From the NCBI GenBank assembly GCA_035578155.1, contig JAPWDM010000007.1:27936413-28000412 (forward strand): a DNA stretch of 64,000 nt, given 5' to 3'. Below, piece by piece: positions 35,936 to 59,927 of this stretch. Below the pieces are notes generated by a model that saw only the letters and a list, made by a program, of their open reading frames with translations, made no database searches and was not told where the DNA came from. The DNA comes from Brachynemurus nebulosus. Lineage: Eukaryota; Arthropoda; Insecta; Neuroptera; Myrmeleontidae. How positions within the stretch are numbered: position 1 is the first letter of the stretch; each line of letters begins with the position of its first letter. The position numbers and the translations under genes were made by a program.

Positions 35936-36119
35936 TTATATTGCAATGTTCCCAATAATTGTTAGGGGGTGTTAATATTTCGTTATTGATCGGTGCAATA
36001 ATATAATTGAAATCGTTTTTAGGCAAAGTTGTACGGTGTTTTTCATATATTCTAAAATTTTTATTTATTTTTACGTTTTGAGTCATTGTTTTTAAAATAA
36101 ATATAATAAATATACTCAT
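35936..36119 (-). CDS. Doubtful first exon, divergent to Hsf
   Basis: A minus-strand frame begins at ATG 36119 (a second ATG at 36086 starts MTQNVKINKNF) and reaches a strong donor A/GTAAGA after NNYWEHCNI; without splicing it stays open to 35862. It lies 250 bp upstream of the Hsf start on the opposite strand. No family is recognised and no downstream exon was proven. AT-rich composition makes chance quite possible. Confidence 0.2.
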
Positions 36120-36368
36120 ATGAGATTGAAATTACTATGATAAGAACACGCTGACTACAACGTGACCAGACATAGTGGGGAGGGTACAACACATGCGCAC
36201 GTGGATTGCAACGCTGCTTGTTGAACTGTATTACAGATATCTGTTCGCATTACAATTATATTTTTATGAAGTTGACGTTAAAGTACATTTGGTGAAAAAG
36301 ATACAAAGTAATTTTTCTTTTTGGGAAAAAGAAAATACGTAAATAGTGTAAATCGAAACACAACAAAA

Positions 36369-46715
<10,347 letters not shown>

Positions 46716-47590
46716 ACGAATTTTACGACAGACTTAGTTTTGTTACAGTGTTAAACTTTGTCATTGATTCTTATTCGTTTAAAGGACTCTTTTATTTTTA
46801 TTAATCCTTCGAAAAGTATATTTAAATTGGCTTCGAAAAAGTGTAAAAATTGAGAAGAGACTTCGTTTTTATTTAATTTTTTTTTTTTTTGTTATTAACT
46901 ACGGTACTTTTTCGACGTTTCCGACGACCATAAGCTCAACCATTGATTGATTGGTTAGGTTTTCACACGGTATTCAATTTTCGTACATAAAACGTCGCGA
47001 TACAAACCGATTCACAACGATTTCGAATTAATTCAGTCACGAATCTTCGAATTCAACAAAACATTTCCGTTAATTTTGAAATTTATGTACAAAAATTAAT
47101 TCCGTTTATATAAAAATTTTCAAGAAACACAAGGTGCTAATTATAATTAATACAGTTAACTTTCATTTATTCAGGCATAAGGAAAATTTTTTTCTTTTAC
47201 TTAAGCCCAATTTTGATTTGGCAGCATATTTTCAATAATTCATATTTTTTCAGTTTATATAAAAACGAGTCAAAAGTTTTTTTTTTCTTTAAAAAAAAAA
47301 GCAATTCACACAGTATTATTAGGTAATCCGGTGGAGTTCCCCCCAGAGATCGACAGTTTTGGTCCTCAGACATAGAATCCATGAAGATAACACGATTGAG
47401 CTGAGTGTTGATATTATAATAATTTGGATCAAGATCTAGATTAAGTTCATAGATGGACTCGATCAATTTAAGAATTTAATTTGGACGTTGATCCAAATTA
47501 TTATCGGGCCAATTCATGTCGGCCTGCTCGCTAGCGGCTTCCAGACACATGCTTAAAAACGAGCACACTTGACTTGCTACCAGGGTCGAT

Positions 47591-47663
<73 letters not shown>

Positions 47664-50600
47664 CTATTTTACTGACCTTGGTAGCAAGTCAAGTTTCCTC
47701 ATTTTTAAGCATGTGCTTGCAAGCCGCTAGCGAGCAGGTTGATATGAATTGGCTCATAGCTCCTTTCAGCTGATTCGATCCAGAAATTTGGGGATCTATT
47801 TTTGTTTATTAATTATTTTTATTTTTATTTTTTTTTAATTAAAAATCAAATGAGAATTGATGACACGTTTTTCAAAAAAATTTTTTGTAATTTGTCAAGC
47901 AACTTTCTGTTGCAGGTAGAATTTGCAGTTTCCCTTTAAACACAAATACAACATCTGTTCAGTCAAATTATAGGTTATGCTAAAATCTTAACGGTTTTTG
48001 TAAATGTGTAATGTTCTTTCATTTTTTTTTAATTGTACACGAGTTAATATTCTCTATGAGAAATTAACAAATAATTCGTTAATTTTTAACGAAAACTATT
48101 TAATTTTTTATTTTTATAAAAATTTAGAAATTTGTAAATAAATTTGTGATACAAATTGTCGAATCAAATTTGTTACAAATGTTAAGAAACATTTAAATGC
48201 ATTTACAATTAACATTTTAATTTATTTTAACTGTTTATGGCATATTTTGTAGGTTATGTGATTTGTTTCTTGTTAAAATTTTTTTTTTTTTAATTGAACT
48301 GCCTGAATATTTTTTTTTTATTTTTCAAAAAAAGAGGTTATGGTGTACAATAGAATTAAATTTTCCTTTTGTCTTACATATTTTTAATATAGAGAATAAT
48401 AAAACTAGTTTTTGTACAGTTTGGTAAATGGGATTACTTTAGAGTTTTCTTTTGACTTTTTTATTTAGTATTATTAATTTGAATTCAAATTTTAGCCTAG
48501 TTTATTTAATTGATCAGTAATAAGCAAAATTCATATTACTTCTGACGTCATAATTAGAGCCCGGAGACTGTAGTGAGCTCATAAAACAATTTCCATTTGC
48601 AACCAGACATCGAATTTATTTCAGTTCATGCAAGAGTTGAACAACACAAGTCATGTGTGCCGACTGACTGCGCCAGTTACTAATAAAAAAATTGGTATTG
48701 AAATGATTTATGTGTTCACTAAAGATTCCGTGCTCTGATCGTAATACATGAGAGCAACAAAAGACTGACAATAATCGAAAATATTCTTTTATTTATTTTA
48801 CTTCACTTGTTACCGCTTTGTCGGTCACAAAATGTTTAAAACATTTCAACTGATTGTACTCCACGCATGCGTTCGTATGTTAGTTGAAATGATTTAAAGA
48901 AACACATCAAAGAACGTAACCTTAACTCAAATTGAGTCAGCTTAATCGCTACATCACACTCCTTTTTATACATATACGATTTATTTATTGTTTTTTTTTT
49001 TTTTAATGTTTTTGTAACAAGTGACCATCAAAATGTTTTTAACCGTTAGAAAATTTTTGGCGTCAAGGGTAATGTTTATTGAAAAACAATTAAAATCTGG
49101 TGTTTATTTTATAGGTTATATTTTTATGTTAAAACACATATTGAAAGAGTTCTCGATGAATTTTGATGTGATGTCACATTTGATTTTTTTTTTTGCTCGA
49201 TTTTTATACAAAATCGATTTGTTTCGATATTCGAATTGTGATTAGTGACATCAGACGGTCCAAGATTTTCGTACGTTCACTCACGGCTGTATAAATTCTA
49301 TTGATTTATAACTTTTAAAGCCTGATTGATTATTTATTTTAAATATTGAGGATTAATATTAGGTAGTTGCATTAGAATGTTTTAAATATTAGGTTTAATT
49401 TAAGGGTTAAATGTTTTACCAGATTTTAATTGATGTAAAAGCGCAAAACATATTTAAGATATTTCCAAAGTAAGTGAATAACATAGATTAAGTAGTTTTT
49501 TTTTTCTAATTTGAATTTTTGCCGAATAAATTTTAGGTTAGTAATTAAAAAAAAAATTAACTATTAGATGATTTTTTGTTGCTAATTTGGGTATGTGTGT
49601 TACTTTTATTAATTAGTAAATATCAATTAAGGCTAATCATTAGTTAGTACGATTTAATTATAAGAAATTATTCAATTTTATGTATTACTTTTTAAAAAAA
49701 AATAAATAAATAAAATGTGATACATAAATTACGGGTCAAAAAATTATTTAGAACGAATGATTTTTCCGTATTGTTTACATATTTTTATTTAATAAAAGAA
49801 AATTTAATTCGAGTACCAGAAATGGGTAAAATTAAGGCTTATGTAAGGTTTAACTGATTACAGTTAAATTTGATCTGTTTGAACCTTATATAACCCTCAA
49901 TTCTACCCGTTGCTAGTGTTTAAGTAAATATTATTTCGTGTTAGTTATATCTTTTTTCCAGGGAATTTCGATATTCTCTGACAAATTTTAGAAATATTTA
50001 AATAAAATGGATGTTGATTTTGATGTAATCCTATAATTAAAAAAAAATATTAACGATAAGATCTCAGTTATTTTAACCTTATTTTCATTCGTCACTTGAT
50101 TTTTGTGTGTCCACTATAATTGATACACCCTGTATTGTTTAAAATATTGCAAAAAATTTCATGCTGCAAAAAATCGTCTAACTTTTAACTAAAATAAATT
50201 ATATCTTATTTTGTTAAAATTGTAAATTTTCACCATTTTAAATATAGATTTATCAATAAATGTTATATGTGTTTAACCAATTGTGAAATATTGCTATTTT
50301 TTTCTTATAAACCTTCAGTCAAATACAATGCTTATGGATAGTAACGCCCACTTATCCACAAAACAAACTAATGTAAGTATATTTTGAATTTGTTGAGTCA
50401 TATTGTCCGTTAAGTGGATGTTATTACCCACAAGTACCTTATTTTTTCCATTTAATTGTTTATCCACACTGTTTAAGTTGTAAAAATATTTTATGTAAAT
50501 TCAATTAATTGTTAGTGGCAAAAAAGCAACTTGTAAATTTTAAAAGGTACAAATTATAAATAAAATAAAATGAGTATAAATGTTTTATAATATTTTTTAA

Positions 50601-51591
50601 ATTTTACTTTCTCAATCAGAGAAATTTTTATAGTTTTTATACTTTATTCAAAAATATTTAAACCAAAAAAATTTATTTATTTAAATTCAAATATTTTTGA
50701 TTGAAGTATACGTGAACAATATCATCAACTTTTCAGAATTTGTATAGCTTTTTATAAAAAAAACCAAAAAAATATAAACCGACATTTTGAATCTGGGATA
50801 AAAATATGAAACAAAATTCAGAGGCCTTTATTTTTTTATTAGCAAAACTATAAAACTAATTCACCATATTTATTGTAAATATTTTAAATGTAGATTTTAT
50901 ATATTTTTAGGACGATCAAATAGACGTAGAACTGTTGTTTATTTTTTTTTTTAAATTTTGAGTTGTCTCAAATCGTTTTGTAAAGATTTTCGTTTTTTTT
51001 TTTTTATTTTTAGTTTATTTGATCGATCTAGAATTTCCTTTCACTACAAGTGTTATCTATAATTTATAAAAGAAATATATATCAGAAGTGTATAATAACG
51101 TTTTTGTTAAAAGGTATATATATATAAATACATATGAATTTATTTTTGAAAACTTACTTATTTTTTTCCATTTTTAAAGAATTATTTCTATATTATAGAC
51201 CATCTAAATTCATGAAAGATCGATATTTACAACATTAACCCCATTTATTAATGTCGACATACGGAGTTCTGCAAGGAGCAGTCATAAGGCCGACAATATT
51301 TATATTTATTTTTTTTACAATTTTTGGCATACTCTGGAGATAATATACAAGACATGAGGTCTTGTTCGTGAATCATTTGCAATTTGTAGAAAATTGTAAG
51401 GCAGATAAGGAGTTTAAAAAAAAAATGAAACACATATTTACTATTCATAATTAATTTATTGAAAACAACGAAAAAACGAAGTAATACATTTTGAAGTCTT
51501 TTAAAAAATAGTACCTCAAAATTGATTTATTAGTTTTTCGTCACTTGCGATATAAGAAATTTGACATCCGTAAAAAATTTCAAAATGGAAA
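46716..51591. other. Convergent interval between Hsf and eEF1-delta
   Basis: Holds the 3' ends of both genes. A foldback element lies at 47506-47755. The rest is AT-rich with no recognised gene. Candidate poly(A) signals for eEF1-delta on the minus strand are at 51526-51531 and 51455-51460; for Hsf, AATAAA occurs only far downstream (about 48137 and 48388), so a variant signal may be used. Confidence 0.6.
47506..47755. mobile_element. Foldback element with (AT)n loop
   Basis: Two arms of about 90 bp (47506-47596 and 47663-47755) are near-perfect reverse complements; shared words include CTGCTCGCTAGCGGCTT and TTGACTTGCTACCA. They are separated by about 66 bp of pure (AT)n. This would extrude as a cruciform or, if transcribed from Hsf read-through, fold as a long hairpin. 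A target duplication could not be settled. Confidence 0.75.
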
Positions 51592-54500
51592 TTAAATTTT
51601 ATTGAACGCTGCAATATCAACACTTTGAACGAAATCGGACCCTTTCGATTCGATTGTCTCTTGAAGCCAATCCACGGACACTTTCTCATCTTCAATCACA
51701 CAATTAATTTGAAGTTTATGAATTCCGTAGGCTAATGGCACTAATTTAGCTGAAATTAACAGAATTATTATTTCGCTTCTTGATTTTCGGAATTGGATTT
51801 CGAAATTTTTCACTTACATGCACCCCAAAGTAAACCGTCATGTTCAATTGATCGTACAATGGTTTCCATTTGTTTCATATCGGTTTCATCATCCCAAGGT
51901 TTCACATCGAATATAATCGACGATTTGGCAATTACTTGCGAAGGTTCTGAAAAGTAAAATTACACCATTCAAGAGACGAGGACCAGTTCTATTCTATTCC
52001 CCTTAATGTTTTTGGAGAGGAATATTGGAGGAAGTTATGGAAAATGTACTTACTGGATGATCAAGGAAAGTCAGGGATCTCAAAACATAACCTGGAATCA
52101 AGGTTTCGTACAATCAAAATATACATTTACATGTTTAAAGTAGACTTACTTTTAGCCTTTTTAGCATGATAAGCCGCTAGTCTTTCTTCTCGAATTTTCG
52201 CCTTAGCTTCATCTTCACTCTCCGAATCTGATCCAAACAAATCCACATCATCATCGTCATCTTTTTTTGGCGATTTTTTCGCTTTTGAAGGTGTTGAGGC
52301 GGGCGCTGATTGTTTCTTTGGTCCGTTCAGTTGTGGTTCTTTCGATGACGGTGACGATGATGTTTTTGCAACTAAATTTTTCACTGACACTTCTAATTTT
52401 TGTAGTCTATCAAGAAGTGATGCAACAGCTACAAAAATAAATGCATAAATAGCTTATTTTTGCGAATATTCGATCTGTTTCACTTACTCTTTTCCAATGT
52501 GGATTTTTCTAATTCAAGTTTTGCAACACGATCAACCAGCGTACTATTTGCACGGTCTGTCTGTAAGTATCAAAAGGTCAGTAATCTCGGAGGTGAAATA
52601 TTTGAACTCTTTCAAGTATGTGTTACCTTGACATTTTGGGTTTGCTCTTGAGAACGTCCCTTTCGTACCTGGCAAGTCAACGAATCTTTAGCAACATCAT
52701 TTAATTCACCCTAAAAATATTTTGACAAATGTAGGGCTAATAAGAACTTAACAGTTTCCTTGAGAAAGTATCGAACAAACTACTCGAAAGATTTAGTTAG
52801 AGCCGCAAGCGTATTTAGAAGCGTCAGCATTGATAGTAAAGGAGTCTCCACATTCTCGCCGAGGTTGAACGAGGTTCCTCGTCGAGTTCCTCGCTGAGGT
52901 TGGCTCAGCCATATGAATAGCATTAAAACACCAACCGCGAGACACAACGAAATGACCCTCTACATTCTTGTTTCGTCCAACCTCGGCGAGAATGTGGAGA
53001 CTCCTTCAAAGATGTATGAAATTATGGAAGGTAAGTACAATAAATTACTACAAATATCTACAGAAAAAAATGTTACCAACACAAAAATGAAAGTTGGCAA
53101 TGATTTTAAATTTTATTACGTTACAAATTTGTACTTTAAATATTATTGTGACACTAACTATAGGATTTAATTTAAAATCAATGCCAACCATAAAAAAAAT
53201 TGATTCCAGTGTTACCTTGTTCTTATTTTTATTTTTACTACGCTTTTTCTTAGCGCCAGAATCATTTTCCTGCTTTGATTCGTTAGTGGACGTTGCTGGT
53301 TCGGGAGTGATGGAATTTGTTAGGTTATTGGGGGGAGGAAGTTCAGAGATTGTCACGTGAACAGATATATTCTGTTCATTATCGTTAGTGTCTTTACCTT
53401 TTGCCTTTTTGGCATTTTTATTGTATGGATTTTGGGATCTAGGGTCATGTAAAATCCGTTGCTTGCAAAAGAAAAAAAAATGTGGATTATTTTAAAGCGA
53501 AATATGATTAGTTGGGTAAGAACTTTTTTAAAGCAAACATTAATGTTTTGCGATCCTCATAAGTGTAATCGAAATTGTTAACTAGACCAGTGGTGTTCAT
53601 ACGTCAAACCCTAGAAAGTAAATCTCTCGCAAAAATTATCTTGCAGCTGAAGATCTAAATAACTCTATAAGATTTTTCAGAAGCTATATCTAAAAAAAAA
53701 AGATTTTTTTAATATTTGGCGAACTTTCTTGAACTTTTACTAATTAAAAAGTCAAAACGAAAAATACATAACTAATTAGGAATTACCCCAATAATCTTTT
53801 AGTCAAAACAGTCAAATTCGTTTAGGCAATATGACTTATTATCTAAATTCGAATTTTCTGCTAAAAATGGGAAAAAGTAGCATCGAAAACCTATAATTAA
53901 CTTAAAATTTCATCTTTCTACTATCAAAATTTTGGTTTTAGAGCTTTTAAAAAATTTAGTATACATGATGACGTCATCAAGTCCATTTATTTTTAAAAAG
54001 CTACAAAAAGGAGATGATTTAGATCTGTTGATGAAATTTGGGCAATTTGGGGGTGAAATTGCCATTTTTGCTGTTAAAATAGTCAAATTCGTTCAAGAAA
54101 TGATTTTTCTATTGTTTTTGATTTGGTAAGAAATGGAAAAAATCGCTGAGCAACTTCAAATTTCATCTTTTTAGAACTTTTTTTAAAAAAACTGGGGAAC
54201 GTTATGACGTCATCAAGTTTAATTATTTCTTTAAAAATAAACGGCCACTGCTGTCAAAATAGTCAAAATTTCTAAATAAGCAAAAAACGGTTAAAATTAG
54301 CTCAGCGATCGACAGACTAAGCACCACTGAACGCCACCAACTCGACTGTTAATTGAGACTTTTGGTAATTAATGTTTGCTTCTTTTAAGTCAACGATGCA
54401 AAGCTAACTTCACTCCACCAAGCTGTTAGTATAAACGATGAGACTGAAGTCAGTAGCGTAACGAAACGAATTAGTTTGTCTACCCCTCAAACCCGTTTCT

Positions 54501-54946
54501 AGTCAACGCTACCGACTACAATCACATTTTTGGACTATCAAAAAAAAATTTCAACCCCAAAAAACTCGCAGAACTCATGGATGGATTCCGTAACATTCTA
54601 GTACATTTATAACGGATAGAACTTAACAAAAAAAAAAAACAAAGATTAACCCAAAAAAAAACAACGTTTCAAATAAAACAAAATCTTACTGATCCCGACT
54701 CGTTATGAACGCTACACACACTTTGATGTTTTGAAACAACCTAACATTGCTGAAATTTAACTGAAAAATCATCAATTTCAAATGCTTGTGGATTAGCGAA
54801 AAAAATTCCTTATCCCATGCGAATGATTTATTCAAGAAAAAATTTATAATTACCCGTGTCAATTGGCTATAATACTGCACCTCACCGTCCCGATATCTGT
54901 ACGCATCTACCCAATAATGACTATCAGCCGGATGTATTGCAGCCAT
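51592..54946 (-). CDS. eEF1delta: Elongation factor 1-delta (eEF1B-delta), guanine-exchange subunit, 7 exons
   Basis: Exons, 5' to 3': 54854-54946, 53216-53461, 52627-52710, 52488-52560, 52150-52428, 51818-51946, 51592-51749; 353 aa with consistent phases. The protein exchanges GDP for GTP on eEF1A within the eEF1B complex in the cytosol. Visible: N-terminal helix region [20 protein letters not shown]; a Lys/Asn-rich insert from exon 2; a leucine zipper over exons 4-5 ([17 protein letters not shown]...LLDRLQKLE); the acidic [18 protein letters not shown] block with a casein-kinase-II-type site; and the catalytic domain at about 262-353 ([44 protein letters not shown]). Exons 2 and 3 are phase 0-0 and could be skipped, leaving 243 aa, closer to the classical short form. 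eEF1-beta shares the catalytic domain but lacks the zipper. Confidence 0.94.
52711..53215 (-). other. eEF1-delta intron 2, with a small foldback element
   Basis: A 505-bp intron between cassette exons 2 and 3. Bases 52839-53006 form a compact inverted-repeat element (listed separately). The rest is AT-rich and featureless. Confidence 0.65.
52839..53006. mobile_element. 168-bp foldback element with perfect 29-bp arms
   Basis: The arms 52839-52867 and 52978-53006 are perfect reverse complements (outer part AAGGAGTCTCCACATTCTCG). The sequence just inside the left arm repeats the words GAGGTTG/GAGGTTCCTCG and is clearly richer in G+C than the intron around it. Perfect arms suggest recent insertion or selection on structure. 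No target duplication is obvious. Confidence 0.75.
53462..54853 (-). other. eEF1-delta intron 1, with dispersed repeats
   Basis: A 1.4 kb intron. Bases 53880-54300 contain two tandem-like copies of the dispersed repeat carrying TGACGTCATCAAG (TGACGTCA at 53969 and 54205). The open frame 53932-54129 lies in that repeat and is not a gene. Confidence 0.6.
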
Positions 54947-55509
54947 TCTCTAAATGAAAAACAGAAAATTTTCGTGAAAACTAGAACACAGTGACATTGA
55001 AACACATTAAATGAATCGATCATATGACCAATTATGTCAGAAATCGAATTAAAAATATATCTAAAACTTTGGTTATTTTCTTTCGCACATATTTGTCAAT
55101 ATTTGACCGGTTTTGATTAATTAATAAATCATAAACGACATCGATAGATATGAATTAAATGATTATTTTACCTGTTTAAATGTAATTGAGCAATTTTCAG
55201 TGTTGATTTCAGGAATAATTTTATGGAATTATTAGCGATGAATTGTGGAAAAAACACGTTGTACACGATAGGAACGTGTCAAATTGAAAGAGTTTTACAG
55301 TGTGCTACAATTGAGGTACTTGAACACGTTACCACAGACAATAAAATGTACAGGGTTGCGAAAAATTGTTGATAGAATCCGTTTAAAATATCGTAAATAA
55401 CAATTTTTTTTTTTTAGTGATCGAGATATTTCTGACAAACTGTTGATGTTATATAAATTTTTCTAGCATTAGTAGCCGCGATTTCTTGTGGTACATTTTG
55501 ATTTTCAAC

Positions 55510-55918
55510 AAGTGTGCACTGCCGTGTCCGCCGTGTCACACTAATCTCACGTATCTCAAAAATGATAGTTTTGAGAAAACTTGATTTGAATAAAATATCG
55601 TATTATCTTAATTCGCTCAAATATTATTAAATATCTAAGATAATTGATTTTTATTATGCGTTATTGATTCAATGTTGCAGTATTGATTTAATAACGTATA
55701 AATATACTACTTGAAAATATAAGAAATAAGGAATGTGATACAATCAAAATAAAAATTTAAAAATACAATAGATTAATTATTATATTATTATTAACAAATT
55801 AATTAATTTTATTGTCAATATATATACTAGGGATTGGGTAGAATCCTTTAAACGTTGTTACGCGAAATTGCTGTATCTAAAGATACATGACATTCGTGTG
55901 ACACGGCAGTGCAAACTT
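55510..55918. mobile_element. Terminal-inverted-repeat element, superfamily unassigned
   Basis: Ends AAGTGTGCACTGCCGTGTC and, inverted, AAGTTTGCACTGCCGTGTC (18 of 19 identical). 409 bp, non-coding, about 560 bp upstream of the eEF1-delta start. The target duplication could not be defined. Confidence 0.6.
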
Positions 55919-56302
55919 TAGTTGTTATTTTAAAAACTATAAAATTCAAATAGGTAATCTTGCCATATAAAAAAGATTACAAAATTTCATGAGTATTTAA
56001 AAATATTCGCATATTATCGAATAAATTGTTTAAGTAATGATTATTATAGGCTTATAGGTTAGACAAAGTTACACCGTACTTTAACAACGGGTAATATTAT
56101 CAATGATATGCTTAGTACAAATGATAGAAAAATTGCATTTTAACTGCCCAAAATCGGTGTAATTAACGATTTTATAACATTTTTCATATTTCGTTACAAA
56201 ATACGGATAGGTAAAGTGGAAAATTTATCATATAAGTCTCTGGAAAATTTATTTATCAGTCAAATCAATGATTTTAATCATTTTATTTCATTAAAACAGT
56301 TA

Positions 56303-57130
56303 TGCCTTTCACAGAATCAATGAAATAAGAAATAAGGAATGTGCCATCTAGTGACGTTGAATGAAACTTTAACGTAACTGCTCATAGGTATATGTATTTA
56401 GGTATTTTTGTACATCAAAATTCATGAAAAAATAACGTTCGTGATGACTTTTTTGTCACACATGATTCATCACTTATAAATTTAAAGAATTTCCGTTTTC
56501 TTGGCTTTATCTCCTTCATTATTGCACTTGCGTAAATTTTGAAGTTGCAGTTTGTTTTTAGAAAAGAATGGGAGATTGATTTGTTTGGAATAGAGGAATT
56601 ATTTAATTTTTTAAAGATGACTGAAATTATTTGCAATTGGTTATATCTATGAGCAGTTACGTTAAAGTTCCATTTAACGTCACTAGATAGCACACTCCTT
56701 GTTTCTTATTCAAGCCCTAAGCGTGTGTGTAAAATATTGTGGATAGCAGTATGCTAGTGAGTGGTTCGATACCGCTTATGTGTGTCAGTCACACAATAAC
56801 TATAGCCGTGTTCAGATCGATTCTTATCAATCAGTTTCAACAATAAGCGAATACATATATAGTAATATGCAGGTACCGAAACACAAGCATACATATGCAG
56901 TGTAGTCCCCTCTTTCAACAAACAGAGTGTGACGTTGATACAAACACACGCGTACATCACGCATTCATTGATACGAGATTTATGTTGTAACATGTTGTGC
57001 GTTTGGAGTAGGACAGAAATTAGGCCATTTGTGACGTAATCTATTGTCCACATTGAGAAAGCTAGTATAGAGATACGAAATTTGTTTCTGAATATTCTGT
57101 TTTCTTATTTCCTTGATTGTGTAAAAGGCA
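56303..57130. mobile_element. MITE with TTA target duplication, relative of 29619-30027
   Basis: Ends TGCCTTTCACAGAATCAATG and, inverted, TGCCTTTTACACAATCAAGG; TTA at 56300-56302 and 57131-57133. The inner part matches the 29619 copy (ATCTAGTGACGTTGAATG, then its inverse near 56660). It is longer (828 bp) because the right part, about 56715-57090, holds sequence absent from the other copy. The antisense frame 56754-57053 inside it is not supported as a gene. Confidence 0.7.
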
Positions 57131-57829
57131 TTATATATAATTAATTTCGTCTTCATTTTATTCAAATTTAAATTGAAAACCATGATCAAGTTAAGTGTTT
57201 ATTGTAAAATGTAAATACATATTTAAAATGAAATAATTTTAAATGGTTGACAGCCCTGAAAATGCCACCACTAATGCTCTAAAAATACGATTGAATTCCA
57301 ATATACTAGAACCAAAATAAGCATCAAAATGGGAAGATTGGGGGAAAAACTTAAATTAATCGACAATGGGAACTTCAATTTTTACATTTAACCGAAAAAG
57401 AATTCTTATATTAATGTTATAAATTTACTTAGTATGGGTTTAAATTCATTTGTTCATATTTGATTCAATTAAAATATTGTACACATCGATAAAGAAAAAA
57501 TATTGTTTTTATTTTAATTCCTAATGATAACCCTGACTCACCCTAATGTATTTATTATTTTTAGTAAGATCATATAAAGAAAAATAAGACTAAATTGAAG
57601 ATAGTTTTTCTTTTTTCCTACATGGCTAGTTCAAAGGTTATTAACTAGATGGCAACACTGATATAGAAATGTGCCAAAAAGTACTACATTTAAATTTTAA
57701 ATATGACGGTGCGACCATTCCAAAATAATTTTAATACGGTAGTTCGAGATTGACGTAGGGAAAGAGAAAAATCAAATGGACTATAACCCGAAGCGGCAAA
57801 TATTTCTCTAAATAGCGAATTTCCGTTTA

Positions 57830-58690
<861 letters not shown>

Positions 58691-59897
58691 ATTTCGCGTT
58701 GCCTTAAAAAGTGTAAATTTAGTGATAAAATGATGAAATTGGAAACAAATTACAGGGCCGGATTAACGCTGAGTGCCGGCCTAGGCACCGTGAAAAATGC
58801 CACCCCTACCTTTGAAGGAAATGAGCTTAAAAAGAAGAAAATCTTAATTTTTCCTACTTTTGTTTCGAACTTTCTCTTAAAAAAAAAAAAAAACGTCAAT
58901 TACAAATTTTGCCGCTCTGTGTTCAAAATCTTTCGCGCCTAAAAACTGGCCGCCCCTTTTTTAGGTTGGCCTATTAGCTAGTCTGGCTCTGGCAAGTCGA
59001 TCTTTTCGTTTTTGCCAAAATTAGGCGTGCAGAACCACTAGAAAAGAAACTTCTGTCGAATTAATTATATTTCTAAATGGAATTTTGTCATTTTGGTAGC
59101 AAAAATGAAAAGTTCACAGTCAAATTACCCTAATTCAACAAATCACACTAATTCAAATCACTTTAATTAAGCTTGACTTAACGCTTTAAATGATTAAGAC
59201 GAGTTAACTCGTCCTGCAATATGGCGGCTCAAAATGCTGTGATGTGTATATATTCACTGGTATAGGTGCCGGCATCTTTGACAGATTTTCCGAAATATGA
59301 TGTAAGTCGAAACAATGTTCAATTTTATCAACATAGTTTAGTATAATTTATATTTTGTAAATTCCTAGGGTTCACTTTTTTGATGTTGGGATCTTTGATT
59401 TTCTTTTTTTTCTTTTTTTGTAACCTTATCTATTGTACTTATCACTGGCAGTAAAAAGTTCGGCATTTTGAGACAAAAAAATTTTTCCATATGGTTTGTT
59501 TAAAAGTGTTAAGAAAAAAAATTTCGACTTAGTGACGTCATTGAATTCACAAAAATTTTGAAAAATTAAAGTTGACCGTCAAATATTACTACAGTAGTAA
59601 TAAAAATACTATGGAAGCTATACTGCAAGTAAATGGGTAGGGTGAAACTTGAGCGTGGGAACGGTGATTTACGATTTAAATAAAATAAAAAAACGTTTTA
59701 ATTGATTTTTTAATAATTTATTCTAATAAATATATATGTATTTAAAAGTATATATGTATAACAAAACAAAATCTTAAAGATCTAACAACTTTTTTGTTCG
59801 TAATCACATTGGCACCCATTTTTTTATCGAAACAAACTCTTTACGTCATAACAATATTGAAAAATATTACAAAATCAATCGATCGTCCACCATTTTT

Positions 59898-59927
59898 AGT
59901 GTTTCGTAGTCATAACGACGAAACACT
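59898..59927 (-). other. Small stem-loop downstream of the unc79 stop
   Basis: A perfect 10-bp stem (AGTGTTTCGT with ACGAAACACT) closes a 10-base loop about 260 bases after the stop on the transcribed strand, so it probably lies in the 3' UTR. It could be a protein-binding or processing element; function unknown. Confidence 0.4.

Larger units (their letters stand above)
34567..36368. other. Divergent interval between Adi1 and Hsf
   Basis: Should contain the promoters of both genes. A truncated TTAA-element copy covers 34870-35375. No clear heat-shock element array (alternating GAA/TTC triplets) stood out upstream of Hsf. A minus-strand frame at 35936-36119 is listed as a doubtful exon. Confidence 0.55.

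Noticed and set aside
36321..36368. N-terminal extension of Hsf upstream of the ATG at 36369
   Set aside because: The frame is open but begins without an ATG; the first in-frame ATG is 36369.
56754..57053. 99-codon minus-strand frame
   Set aside because: Lies in the extra block of a MITE; Cys- and Tyr-rich random composition and no splice or family support.
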